The notes below the pieces were generated by a model that was not told the origin of the DNA, searched no databases, and was given only the letters and a program-made list of their open reading frames with translations. From positions 1 through 64,000 of the forward strand of contig NZ_QOKV01000010.1 in the NCBI RefSeq assembly GCF_008365405.1: 64,000 nt of DNA. Reading direction: 5' to 3'. Of the stretch, positions 46,712 through 55,150 are shown one piece after another; position 1 is the first letter of the stretch; every line of letters starts with the position of its first letter. Source of the stretch: Azospirillum brasilense. GTDB taxonomy: Bacteria; Pseudomonadota; Alphaproteobacteria; Azospirillales; Azospirillaceae. The translations under genes were made by a program, and so were the position numbers.

Positions 46712-49700
46712 TCGGAGATCACCGCGATGGCCGCCGCCGAGATGGCGAGTTGGCCGAGGATGGTGCCCATGTTCTTGGAAAACTCCATCAGATCGAACGG
46801 CTTCGGGTCGCGCGGCACCACGATGGACGAGCCCGGCGGGATCGCCGTGACGGTGTGGTTCCAAGAGGAGAGGGACAGCGGCTGCGCCCGCCCGTCCGGC
46901 AGAACCAGGAAGATGCGGGCGTCGTCGGCGTTGCGGCTCGCACCGCCCGCCTCCCGGAGATAGGCTTCGGCGGTCTTGCCGCTGACGAACTGCGCGGCGG
47001 TCGGATGAAGCACCTCGCCGGTCACGGTCACGGTGAGGGGACGTTTCGGAATCAGGATGCGGTCGTCCGGCTCCAGCAGCACGTCCAGTTCCGGTCGCTG
47101 GCGCAGAACCAGGGGATCGGCCTCGACGACGATGCGGCCCAGCGGTTCCACGCCGCGCAGCTGGGTCGCGAGCTGCCGGGCCAGCCCGACCACGTCCGAG
47201 CGCGCGGCCTCGCCCTTCTCGACCTCCTGCACCATCCAGCGCTCCAGGTCGCGGGCCTGCTGGTCGAACCAGGCGCGCTCGCGCTTGCGCTCGCTGTCGC
47301 GCAGGAAGCTGGTCCCGGCGGGATAGGCTTCCTCCGTCAGGCCGCCAGCCCGGTCGATCAGCGACGACAGCGTCTCGCCGCGTGCGACATCGTAAGCGCC
47401 GGGACGGCGCACCGCGCCGGAAATGGTGACGGCCCGCGCCTCCAACGCCTGGGGTTTGGGGTTGACGCGCAGGCTGTCGCCCGGACGCAACGCCGTCCGG
47501 GCCGACGCGCCGTCGTTGAGGTCCAGGCGGCGGCGCTGGCCGGTGGCGGTGGTGACCTCCAGGCTGGCGAGATCGGCGGTCGCGGCGAGGCCGCCGGCGG
47601 TTGCCAAAAGGGCCTCGACGGTCGCCATCTCCGCCACGGGATAGGTGCCGGGGGTTCGCACGGCGCCCCGCACCTGCACCCCGCGTTCCCTCACCAGTTC
47701 CGCGATGTCGCCGGGGAGCGGCGGTTCGGTGTCGGATGGTTCGGCGTCCGGCGGTCCGGTGTCGGTCGGTGGCGTCCCAGACTTGCGTTCCTTGTCCGGG
47801 GACCTCGCCAGCGAACGGACCTCGGCGGTGGAGAGCAGGCGCACCCGATCGCCGTCGGAGAGCGCGCGGTTGGCCTGTCCGGACGCCACCTCCTGCGGCG
47901 AGAAGGGAATCAGACGATGGGCGAGGGTGCGGCGGTCGAAGCGCTCGATCACGCCCAATAGGGGATAGACGTCCCGTTTCAGCGCATCGCCGCCGGTCAG
48001 CGCGTCGCGCAGCGTGGAACCCCCGGCCAGCGGACGGACGCCGGGGCGGCGGGCGTGGCCGGTCAGCTCGTAGACGGGATCGTCGGGTTCCACGATGGTC
48101 CCTGCCGCCGCCGGACGGTGTTGCGATGCTCCGCCGAAGGCGGGCGCGTGAGCGCCGGACTCCGGCCCGCCCGCGGCAAGCGCCAGCTCCGCAGCGCTGC
48201 CCCGCCCGGTGGAGGGGTAGAAACCGGGGCGGGGGACACCGCCCATCAGCAGGGTGGAATGCTCCAGCGCAAAGACGAGCAGGTCGGGAACGGCTTCGAA
48301 CAGGGGCGGGCAGGGGGTGCGTCCGCCGGTCAGCCGCGCCGCCGCCTGTGCCTGGGGGCCGTGGGCGAGCGGTCCGTCCGGCTGGGCCGTCAGGGCGCGG
48401 GCAAGGACCATCAGGCCGCGGCACGCGTCCTGTGCCGGCTCGCGCGCCCCGCGCAGAAGCTCCAGCACCGGTTCGGAGGTCAGGAAGTCCACATCGTCGG
48501 CGCCCAGCACGTAAAGAACGTCGTTTTCGGCAAGGGGGCGGCGGTCACGGCCGGCGAGCACGGCCCCCAAGTCGATCGGTTGCAGGATGCGTGAGCGGTT
48601 GTCCGGATGAATGGAGGCGAGCACCGCGAAGGGAAGATAGGGCGCCGCCCCCAGATCGGCCGTTGAAACCAGAGCCCCGATGGTCGGGGTCCGCTCCAGC
48701 GCCCGGGCGCCGGGGCGCAGGACATGGCCGTCCAGCCGCAGATCGCCGCGCCGGTCCTCCCGGCGGGGCGCCAGCAGCAGCAGGTCGCCGTCGCCCAGTT
48801 GGGCGGTGTCCGCGTCGGACAGCTCCTCCGCCCGCTCCTCGCCGTTCGGACCGATGGCGTAGCGAAGCACCCGATGCGCACCGGGCCGCAGAAGACCCCC
48901 GGCCATCTCCCGCGCCACGGCGATCGGCAGACGGTCCTCGCCGGGTGGAAGCTCATAGACGCCGGGACGTTTCAGCGACCCGGCCAGCGCCACCGTGGGG
49001 CCGAGCGGCGGCACGAAGACGCGGTCGCCGTCGCGCAACCGAATGCCCGCGTTCGCGCCGTCCCCGGTCATGAACAGGTCGTAAAGGTCGATGGGCAACC
49101 CGGTCGCCGGGGCGTTTGCCGCCGCGTGCGCATGAAACAGGCGGATGCGGCGGAGCGAGCCGCCGCGGGTGACACCGCCGGCGGCGGTCAACGCGTCGAT
49201 CAGCGTGGCGAAGGCACCGATCTCCTGACGGCCTGGACGCGCCACGGCGCCGGTCACCAGGACGCCGATCCGCCGGATTTCCGTCACTGAGACATACACC
49301 TCAGTGTTCGGAAAGGAGGCCGTCACGGCGTCGGCCAACTGGGCGCGCAGTTCCGCCAGGGTCAGTCCCTGGGCCACGACGGGCCGCACGTCGTCGACGG
49401 TCAGCAGCCCCGCCCCGTCGATGAGGTGGCGCTTGCTGATGGATTTCTGGCCGCGCAGGGACACCAGAAGCTCGTCGCCCGGACCCAGCGTATAGTCCGC
49501 CTGCACGCCGCCCGATCCGTCGCGCCGTGGCGGGTCCTGGCCGAACTGGTCGTAGCCGAACTGAAGGAGGACGGAGCCCGCCCGCTCGCTGTAGGCGGCC
49601 TCGATCGGTGACGGGGAGTCCGAGGCGGGAGCGGGACGGGTGGTGCCGCCGCGAGGCGGCGGGATCGCCTGGGAGGATGGCGCCGTATTGCGCGCGTGCA

Positions 49701-49803
49701 GCACCGGAGATGCCGGCTCCGCGGCGGACACGGCGAGCGCCCAGGCCATCAGTGCCGCCATCGGCACCAAAAGGGCGAGAATTCTGCGCGCGGAGTCACA
49801 CAT
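46708..49803 (-). CDS. Very large polysaccharide export protein with about eight SLBB-like repeats
   Basis: A 1031-residue Wza-related export protein. It has a signal peptide (about 1-28, cleavage after VSA) followed by a Poly_export domain (YTLGPGDELLVSLRGQ). There are eight repeats of the form V-X-G-X-(V/A/L)-X-R-P-G, for example GAVARPG, GSLKRPG, GHVLRPG, GGVPRPG, GHARRPG, GAVRTPG, GAVRRPG and GEVLHP. The end is a membrane helix (ILGQLAISAAAIAVIS). Typical Wza has about 380 residues and two to three SLBB domains. It is coupled to a GT2 but no Wzc kinase or Wzx flippase is nearby. ATG 49803 (GTG 49818 also possible). Confidence 0.85.
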   Translation of the reverse strand: MCDSARRILALLVPMAALMAWALAVSAAEPASPVLHARNTAPSSQAIPPPRGGTTRPAPASDSPSPIEAAYSERAGSVLLQFGYDQFGQDPPRRDGSGGVQADYTLGPGDELLVSLRGQKSISKRHLIDGAGLLTVDDVRPVVAQGLTLAELRAQLADAVTASFPNTEVYVSVTEIRRIGVLVTGAVARPGRQEIGAFATLIDALTAAGGVTRGGSLRRIRLFHAHAAANAPATGLPIDLYDLFMTGDGANAGIRLRDGDRVFVPPLGPTVALAGSLKRPGVYELPPGEDRLPIAVAREMAGGLLRPGAHRVLRYAIGPNGEERAEELSDADTAQLGDGDLLLLAPRREDRRGDLRLDGHVLRPGARALERTPTIGALVSTADLGAAPYLPFAVLASIHPDNRSRILQPIDLGAVLAGRDRRPLAENDVLYVLGADDVDFLTSEPVLELLRGAREPAQDACRGLMVLARALTAQPDGPLAHGPQAQAAARLTGGRTPCPPLFEAVPDLLVFALEHSTLLMGGVPRPGFYPSTGRGSAAELALAAGGPESGAHAPAFGGASQHRPAAAGTIVEPDDPVYELTGHARRPGVRPLAGGSTLRDALTGGDALKRDVYPLLGVIERFDRRTLAHRLIPFSPQEVASGQANRALSDGDRVRLLSTAEVRSLARSPDKERKSGTPPTDTGPPDAEPSDTEPPLPGDIAELVRERGVQVRGAVRTPGTYPVAEMATVEALLATAGGLAATADLASLEVTTATGQRRRLDLNDGASARTALRPGDSLRVNPKPQALEARAVTISGAVRRPGAYDVARGETLSSLIDRAGGLTEEAYPAGTSFLRDSERKRERAWFDQQARDLERWMVQEVEKGEAARSDVVGLARQLATQLRGVEPLGRIVVEADPLVLRQRPELDVLLEPDDRILIPKRPLTVTVTGEVLHPTAAQFVSGKTAEAYLREAGGASRNADDARIFLVLPDGRAQPLSLSSWNHTVTAIPPGSSIVVPRDPKPFDLMEFSKNMGTILGQLAISAAAIAVISE

Positions 49804-49971
49804 CGATGGTGCTGGCACCGTGGTCAGGTTCCGTATTGGCCGTCAAAGTCTGATGCAATGAATACTAATGCGTGCATAACCCGGAAAAGGCAACGGCCAA
49901 GCTGCGTTGCCGCGCCGCCATGCTGCGTGTAGACTGACGGTCATCGCGTGGAACGCGCAGGAGCCGCGGCC

Positions 49972-50592
49972 ATGGTTGCCGGTGTATCGACCCGTGGCGT
50001 TTATGGTGTGCCGCTTCGGCGGTACGGCCAGGCGGCGCGTGACCGGGCCCCGGACAGCGCTCAGGCCGCCGAACAGCCGGGAACGCTGACCGACGATCAG
50101 CAGCGGCAGGTTCAGGAACTCAGACGCATCGATGCCAGTGTCCGCCAGCACGAGGCGGCGCATCAGGCGGCGGGCGGCCCTCACGCGGGTGGAGCTTCCT
50201 TCACCTTCACCCGTGGCCCGGACGGCAAAAACTACGCAACCGCCGGCGAAGTGCAGGTGGACGTCGGCGCGGAGAGCGACCCCGAAGCCACCGTCCGCAA
50301 GATGGACACGGTCAAGGCGGCGGCCTTGGCGCCGTCCGACCCCTCGGCCCAGGACCTTCGCGTCGCCCAGCAGGCCGATGCCGCCAAGATGCAGGCGCAG
50401 CAGGAGTTGCAGAGGAAGGGTTCAGAGCCGGGCGCACGGAGCGGCGGTTCATCCGATGGGAAGGACGCTGGAGAGGACGGCGCGTCGCCAAGCGATTCCG
50501 CCGCGCCGGCGCTCGCGGCGCGCGGCGCGGCGGCTTATGCGTCGGCCTTCGGCATCGGCCGGCGGACCGGCACCGCCGGCATCATGGTCTGA
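49972..50592 (+). CDS. SprA-related putative metalloprotease (CJM1_0395-like)
   Basis: A 206-residue protein of the SprA-related family. The core contains a zinc-protease-like HEAAH motif (RQHEAAHQAAG) followed by GPHAGGASFTFTRGPDGKNYATAGEVQVDV and a conserved PEATVRKMDTVKAAALAPSDPSAQD region. N- and C-terminal parts are low-complexity (Pro/Gly/Ser/Ala). ATG 49972 follows AGGAG; the in-frame start at 49948 is weaker. The family's biological role is not established. It is divergent from the export gene. Confidence 0.85.
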   Translation: MVAGVSTRGVYGVPLRRYGQAARDRAPDSAQAAEQPGTLTDDQQRQVQELRRIDASVRQHEAAHQAAGGPHAGGASFTFTRGPDGKNYATAGEVQVDVGAESDPEATVRKMDTVKAAALAPSDPSAQDLRVAQQADAAKMQAQQELQRKGSEPGARSGGSSDGKDAGEDGASPSDSAAPALAARGAAAYASAFGIGRRTGTAGIMV

Positions 50593-50617
50593 TGCCGGAC
50601 GGTCCGGTTCCGGGGCT

Positions 50618-51514
50618 TCAGCGGCGGACGGGGGACTCGCCGTCGAGGGTCAGCAGCGGGCCGTAAAGTTCCGGCCGGCGGTCGCGGAAAATGCCCCAGG
50701 ACGCGCGCTGGGCGGCGATGCGGTCGAGGTCGAAGCTGGCGGTCAGGACCGTCTCGCTGTCGCGGTCGGCCTGCGCGACCAATTCTCCGGTCGGCCCGGC
50801 GATGAAGGAGGAGCCATAGAAGGTGATCCCGCAGGTGTCTCCCTCTTCCCGCCCGATGCGGTTGGAGGCGACCAGCGGCATCAGGTTGGCTCCGGCATGG
50901 CCCTGCATGACCCGCGTCCAGTGGGCTTGGCTGTCCAGCGAACCGTCCTGCGGCTCGGACCCGATGGCAGTGGGGTAGAACAGGATCTCCGCCCCCTTCA
51001 GTGCCATGGCGCGGGCCGATTCCGGGAACCACTGGTCCCAGCAGATCGCGCAGCCGATGGCGGCGTAGCGGGTCTCGTAGACCTGAAAGCCGGTGTCGCC
51101 AGGGTTGAAATAGTATTTTTCCTGGTAGCCGGGGCCATCCGGGATGTGGGACTTGCGGTAGACGCCAAGGACCGTGCCGTCCGCGTCGATCATCGCCAGG
51201 GAATTGTAATAGGCGTTCCGCGCCCGCTCGAAGAAGCTGGTGGGAATGACCACGGAGAGTTCGCGGGCGAGCGCGCTCATCCGAGCGATCACCGGGTGAT
51301 CCTGGACCGGGTGGGCGAGGGCGAACAGGTCCTGCTTCTGGTCCTTGCAGAAATAGGGCGTTTCGAACAGTTCCTGCGGCAGGATGATCTGAGCGCCGCG
51401 CGCCGCCGCTTCGCGCACGAGGCGCTCGACGCCGTTCACATTGGCGTCGCGGTCCCAACCGCAGGCCATCTGGGTCGCCGCAACGGTGACGGTGCGTTCG
51501 GTGGTGGGGCGCAT
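50618..51514 (-). CDS. aguB: N-carbamoylputrescine amidase (nitrilase superfamily)
   Basis: A 298-residue carbon-nitrogen hydrolase with the full Glu-Lys-Cys triad: Glu48 (LPQELFETPYF), Lys121 (VYRKSHIPDGPGYQEKYYF) and Cys158 (CAICWDQWFPE). The surrounding residues are those of AguB, which makes putrescine from N-carbamoylputrescine in the agmatine route. The agmatine deiminase gene (aguA) is not present in the window. It is divergent from a MarR-type regulator. Confidence 0.92.
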   Translation of the reverse strand: MRPTTERTVTVAATQMACGWDRDANVNGVERLVREAAARGAQIILPQELFETPYFCKDQKQDLFALAHPVQDHPVIARMSALARELSVVIPTSFFERARNAYYNSLAMIDADGTVLGVYRKSHIPDGPGYQEKYYFNPGDTGFQVYETRYAAIGCAICWDQWFPESARAMALKGAEILFYPTAIGSEPQDGSLDSQAHWTRVMQGHAGANLMPLVASNRIGREEGDTCGITFYGSSFIAGPTGELVAQADRDSETVLTASFDLDRIAAQRASWGIFRDRRPELYGPLLTLDGESPVRR

Positions 51515-51867
51515 AAGCTGGTGCTCCTGTGCTCTTGCGTGTGCTGTGCCGTGTTAATGGGCGGACGGCTGGGCGCGCAACCCCATCGCCGCCCTGTCAC
51601 AAACGTTTCAGATTCGTCCACGTTTCCAGGCCGGGCAATTCCCCGCCCTTGTCCGATGTCGGTGCAGAACTTGAAAGTCATACGCATAAATATGAAAATC
51701 TCCCCGAGAGATCTCGGGATGGTTATGTGATATATTATTTCAGGTACAAGAAATTTTAATCCGCAAACGCTTTGCGATTTTTCCGAGAGACGGTATGATC
51801 GGGCAAGTTGATTTCGTCCGCTGCACCGCACCACGGCCTGACGGACGCCTGCCGAGAGATCGTCGTC
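51515..51867. other. AT-rich divergent region between aguB and the MarR gene
   Basis: This 353-bp region is AT-richer than its flanks and holds the promoters of both genes. Two palindromes are seen: CCCGAGAgaTCTCGGG (51703-51718) and CGCAAAcgcTTTGCG (51762-51776). The latter, 92 bp before the MarR start, resembles MarR-type operators in size. No ORF with a plausible ribosome-binding site was found. Confidence 0.5.
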
Positions 51868-52392
51868 ATGGTTGGGCGTTTCAAGAGACAGGAACCCATC
51901 GTCGCTGAGCCGCAAGGGGAGGATGCCGACGCGCTCCCCCCGTTTGTCATGACCTTGCCGCGCGCCGTGCGGGAGGTGCATCGCGCCATCGCGCGTGCGC
52001 TGCAGATCCGCATCGCCGACCACGGCGTCAGCATGGGGCAATGGTATTTTCTTCGTGCCCTATGGGAGGAGGACGGGCTGACCCAGCGCGAATTGAGCCA
52101 GCGCGTCGGCATGATGGAACCCACCACGGTAACGGCGCTGAACAATCTGGAACGCTGCGATCTCGTCCAGCGGGTGCGCAACCCCCACGATCGCCGCAAG
52201 GTGAACATCTACCTGACGCCGAAGGGCAAGGCGTTGCGGGCCGACATCCTGCCGGGAGCGGAGGAAATCGAGGAAGCCGCCACCCAGGACATCTCGCCGA
52301 GCGAACTGGAACTGACCGTCAGCGTGCTGCGCCGGGTGGCCGCCAATCTTGGCGGATTGCCGCCCGTCGGCGGGGACGACGATCTGGGGTAG
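51868..52392 (+). CDS. MarR-family transcriptional regulator
   Basis: A 174-residue winged-helix regulator with GLTQRELSQRVGMMEPTTVTALNNLER (recognition helix) and the wing DRRKVNIYLTPKG. Its N terminus is extended by about 30 charged residues. ATG 51868 is chosen; an upstream TTG would add a poorly conserved stretch. It is divergent from aguB and likely to bind in the shared gap. MarR members usually respond to small aromatic compounds; the ligand here is unknown. Confidence 0.88.
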   Translation: MVGRFKRQEPIVAEPQGEDADALPPFVMTLPRAVREVHRAIARALQIRIADHGVSMGQWYFLRALWEEDGLTQRELSQRVGMMEPTTVTALNNLERCDLVQRVRNPHDRRKVNIYLTPKGKALRADILPGAEEIEEAATQDISPSELELTVSVLRRVAANLGGLPPVGGDDDLG

Positions 52393-52433
52393 GGGGCGCG
52401 GCAACCAAACGAATCCCGCGCCGATCGTTCCGG

Positions 52434-53744
52434 TCAGTCGTCCGGATCGGGAGGGGGCGGCAGGCTGGCCCCGGTCAGGTTGGCGCCGGTGAAGCGTGCG
52501 TCGCGGATGTTCGCGTCGCTGAGTATAGCCCCGGTCAGGTCGGCGCTGGAGAAGTCGCAGCCCGCCAGATTAGCCCCGCGCATGTTGGTGCGGATGCAGG
52601 ACGCTCCGGTGAAGTTGCTGCCGGTCAGATTGGCCGCCCAGAGCCGCCCGGTCGGTCGGCCGTCCGGACCCTTTATGTCGACCCAGCCAATGCCCGCCCC
52701 ATCGAAGCGGGCGCCGGACAGGTTGGTGCCGCGAAGCGTCGCCCCGTCGAGGATGGCGCCGCTGAAGTCGCTGTCGGTCAGGTCGGCGGCGGAGATGTCG
52801 CACATGATGAGCAGCGAATCGCGCATCTTGGCGCCGACCAGCCGCACACCGCGCAGGTTCGCGCCGGACAGATTCACGCCGTGAAGGTCGATGTGCGACA
52901 GGTCCGCTCCGCTGAGGTCGGCGCGCGATCCCATGGCGCCGTTGGTGTTGATCCAGGTGTAGTGATTGTGAAGCGCTTCCTGGATCTGAATCGAGAAATT
53001 CTCGGCGGAGCGCGCCATGTTGGCGCCGGTGGTGTCCGCCCCGGCAAGGTCCGCCCCCTCCATCTTCGCGCCCTGGAGGTCGGCGTTGCGCAGGTTGGCG
53101 CCGGCCAGCACCGCGCCGTTCAGGTTGGCGTCGCGCAGGATGGCGCCCTGCAGGTTGACGCCGGACAGGTTGCAGCCGCGCAGGTCGGCGCGGGCAAGGT
53201 TGCAGTTCTTCATGGTGGAGCGCATCAGCGTCGCTCCCGCCATCAGCGCGCCTTCGCAATCCGCCCCGTTCATCGACACGTCGGTCAGGTCGGCGCCGGA
53301 CAGGTTGGCGTTCGACATCATCGCGTCGTCCATGTCGCTGCCGGACAGGTCCGAGCGAACGAAGTCCAGGCCCTTGCTGCCGTTGGCGCCGTTCCCGCCA
53401 TACAGCAGCGCGCCGCCGCGCAGGTCGGCTTCCTTCAGGATCGCCCGCTTCAACTTGGCGCCGCGCATGTGGGCGCCGCGCAGATCCGCCCGGTAAAGGT
53501 TGCAGCCGGTCAGGTCGGCCTTGGTCAGATGGGCGGCGAACAGGTCGGCGTGGCTGAGATTCGCGTTGGACAGGTCGCAATGGGCCATGTTGGCCCCGGA
53601 CAGTTTGCCCTGCGTCAGTTCCACCCCGGCGAGATTCGATCCCTCCAGGTTGGTCATGGTCAGGTTGGCGCGATTGCCGCCCGACCGGTTCTTCAGCCAA
53701 CGCTCGTGCTTTTCCAGCACGGCGACCAACTCATGTGGCGTCAT
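52434..53744 (-). CDS. Pentapeptide-repeat protein
   Basis: A 436-residue protein consisting of an N-terminal helical cap (about 1-25, MTPHELVAVLEKHERWLKNR) followed by several blocks of A(D/N)LXX repeats, for example LSGANMAHCDLSNANLSHADL. Two non-repeat linkers interrupt them (near AENFSIQIQEALHNHYTW and VDIKGPDGRPTGRLW). The repeats fold as a right-handed quadrilateral beta-helix. Known roles include gyrase mimicry (Qnr), but most are unassigned; here there is no signal peptide or transmembrane helix. Divergent from phoU. Confidence 0.92.
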   Translation of the reverse strand: MTPHELVAVLEKHERWLKNRSGGNRANLTMTNLEGSNLAGVELTQGKLSGANMAHCDLSNANLSHADLFAAHLTKADLTGCNLYRADLRGAHMRGAKLKRAILKEADLRGGALLYGGNGANGSKGLDFVRSDLSGSDMDDAMMSNANLSGADLTDVSMNGADCEGALMAGATLMRSTMKNCNLARADLRGCNLSGVNLQGAILRDANLNGAVLAGANLRNADLQGAKMEGADLAGADTTGANMARSAENFSIQIQEALHNHYTWINTNGAMGSRADLSGADLSHIDLHGVNLSGANLRGVRLVGAKMRDSLLIMCDISAADLTDSDFSGAILDGATLRGTNLSGARFDGAGIGWVDIKGPDGRPTGRLWAANLTGSNFTGASCIRTNMRGANLAGCDFSSADLTGAILSDANIRDARFTGANLTGASLPPPPDPDD

Positions 53745-53926
53745 GACCCCGTCCGACAATCGGCCCGTTCCCGGCACGGCGCAGGGGGATGGGCGCGGTT
53801 ACTCCAGCGCGTTAGCAGTGTCATAGGATAATCTGGTTTATTTGTTAACATGCTGTTCCGCTGCCGGGCGCGATGCAACGATGGACCGGTGCTGTGTGGC
53901 GAAGCGACAAAGGGAGGGGGTTCGGA

Positions 53927-54637
53927 ATGACCGGCGGACATACGGTGGCGGCGTTCGACGCGGAACTGGCGCGCCTGCACCAGATCATCGTGACCATGGG
54001 ACGGCTGGTGGAGGAGCAGTTCGCCGTCGCGCTTGAGGCCATCGCGGAGCGGGACGCCGGCAAGGCTGCACGGGTGATCGAGGCCGACGCCGAGATCGAC
54101 CGGCTGGAACTTGAACTGGAAGCGTTGTGCGTGCGGTTGCTGGCCCTGCGTCAGCCGATGGCGAAGGATCTGCGCGACGTCGTGTCGGCGCTCAAGATCG
54201 CCTCGAATCTGGAGCGCATGGGCGATTTCGCGAGTTCGGTCGCCAAGCGCGCGGTCACCCTGGCGGATCTGCCGGTGGAACCGCCCGTCGCGTCGCTGTC
54301 ATGGATGGGCGAGACGGTGCTCGGCATGATCCGCGACGTGATTGCGGCCTATGACGGTCAGGATGCCGAGCGCGCGATGGCCGTCCGCAACCGGGATGGG
54401 CAGGTGGATGCGGCCTACACCAGCCTGTTCCGCGAGTTTCTGACCTATATGATGGAGTCGCCGGCGCAGATCACCGGCTGCACCCACCTGCTGTTCGTGG
54501 CGAAGGCCATCGAGCGGGCCGGGGACCACGCCACGAACGTGGCCGAAAACATTTGTTACATCGTTCAAGGGCGACTGCCGTCCGAGGAACGGACCAAGGG
54601 CGACCTCAGCAGCTTCACCGTGGTCGAGAAGGAGTGA
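53927..54637 (+). CDS. phoU: Phosphate-signalling protein PhoU
   Basis: A 236-residue helical protein with the two PhoU three-helix repeats: FDAELARLHQIIVTMGRLVEEQFAVAL and EREIDRLELELEALCVRLLALRQPMAKDLRDVVSALKIASNLERMGDFA, and later FLTYMMESPAQITGCTHLLFVAKAIERAGDHATNVAENI. PhoU connects the PstSCAB transporter to PhoR/PhoB signalling. The pst and pho genes are not adjacent here. ATG 53927 has AGGGAGGGGG upstream. Confidence 0.95.
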   Translation: MTGGHTVAAFDAELARLHQIIVTMGRLVEEQFAVALEAIAERDAGKAARVIEADAEIDRLELELEALCVRLLALRQPMAKDLRDVVSALKIASNLERMGDFASSVAKRAVTLADLPVEPPVASLSWMGETVLGMIRDVIAAYDGQDAERAMAVRNRDGQVDAAYTSLFREFLTYMMESPAQITGCTHLLFVAKAIERAGDHATNVAENICYIVQGRLPSEERTKGDLSSFTVVEKE

Positions 54638-54689
54638 CGGCGCATGCGGCGCGCCCAGGGGTGACGAGCCCAAACGGAACCGTGACGCC

Positions 54690-54914
54690 TCAATGTTTGG
54701 GGCGCCACCCGCTGCCGTCCGGTTCGTAACGCCGCCGCACCGCGGCCCAGGCGACCTTATGGGCCAACAACTCGCGCTGCATGGCGTGGCGAGCCTCCGG
54801 TGACCGGCAGCCCTGCCAGGTGTGATTGAAGGCCGACCGGTAGATATCCTGCGCGGGCGGCGGCAGGCATCGCTTCACCGATTCGGGCAGTTCGGTGTTC
54901 TTGCGGAAGGTCAT
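54690..54914 (-). CDS. chaB: ChaB-family protein
   Basis: A 74-residue protein with LPESVKRCLPPPAQDIYRSAFNHTWQ and a final HKVAWAAVRRRYEPDGSGWRPK, matching the ChaB fold (ChaB is encoded next to the ChaA cation antiporter in E. coli but its biochemical role is unsettled). CGGAGGAAC lies 5' of ATG 54914. It follows phoU in convergent orientation. Confidence 0.9.
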   Translation of the reverse strand: MTFRKNTELPESVKRCLPPPAQDIYRSAFNHTWQGCRSPEARHAMQRELLAHKVAWAAVRRRYEPDGSGWRPKH

Positions 54915-55068
54915 GGGGCGTTCCTCCGGCTTATGATTGCCTTGTTCCCACCATTATAGCCGCTATTCCAATGAAGGCCGTAGGGCTTTTTCCGGTGGCG
55001 TTGGAGGTAGGCGACCCCTCCGGACGTCCTAGGTCGAACGACCTGTAATGAATGATCGGGGATATGAA

Positions 55069-55103
55069 AAAAGCCCCTCCCCAGGCGATGGGGAGGGGCT
55101 TTT
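55069..55103 (-). terminator. Intrinsic terminator of the HTH gene (minus strand)
   Basis: AAAAGCCCCTCCCC (55069-55082) and GGGGAGGGGCTTTT (55090-55103) form a perfect 14-bp stem with a 7-nt loop. Read on the minus strand, a T6 run follows directly. It lies 48 bp beyond the stop of the minus gene at 55151. Confidence 0.9.
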
Positions 55104-55150
55104 CGGTAACCCAAGCAGCGTTGCGAAGGACCCGTTCTGATGGCCCGGTC

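Noticed and set aside
46712-48424. Upstream extension of the minus-strand GT2 frame
   Set aside because: It overlaps the export gene in another frame and has an Arg/Pro-rich composition. The real GT2 starts at GTG 46711, coupled to the export stop.
47601-49073. A 490-codon plus-strand frame opposite the export gene
   Set aside because: Antisense Arg/Pro-rich shadow of the SLBB protein.
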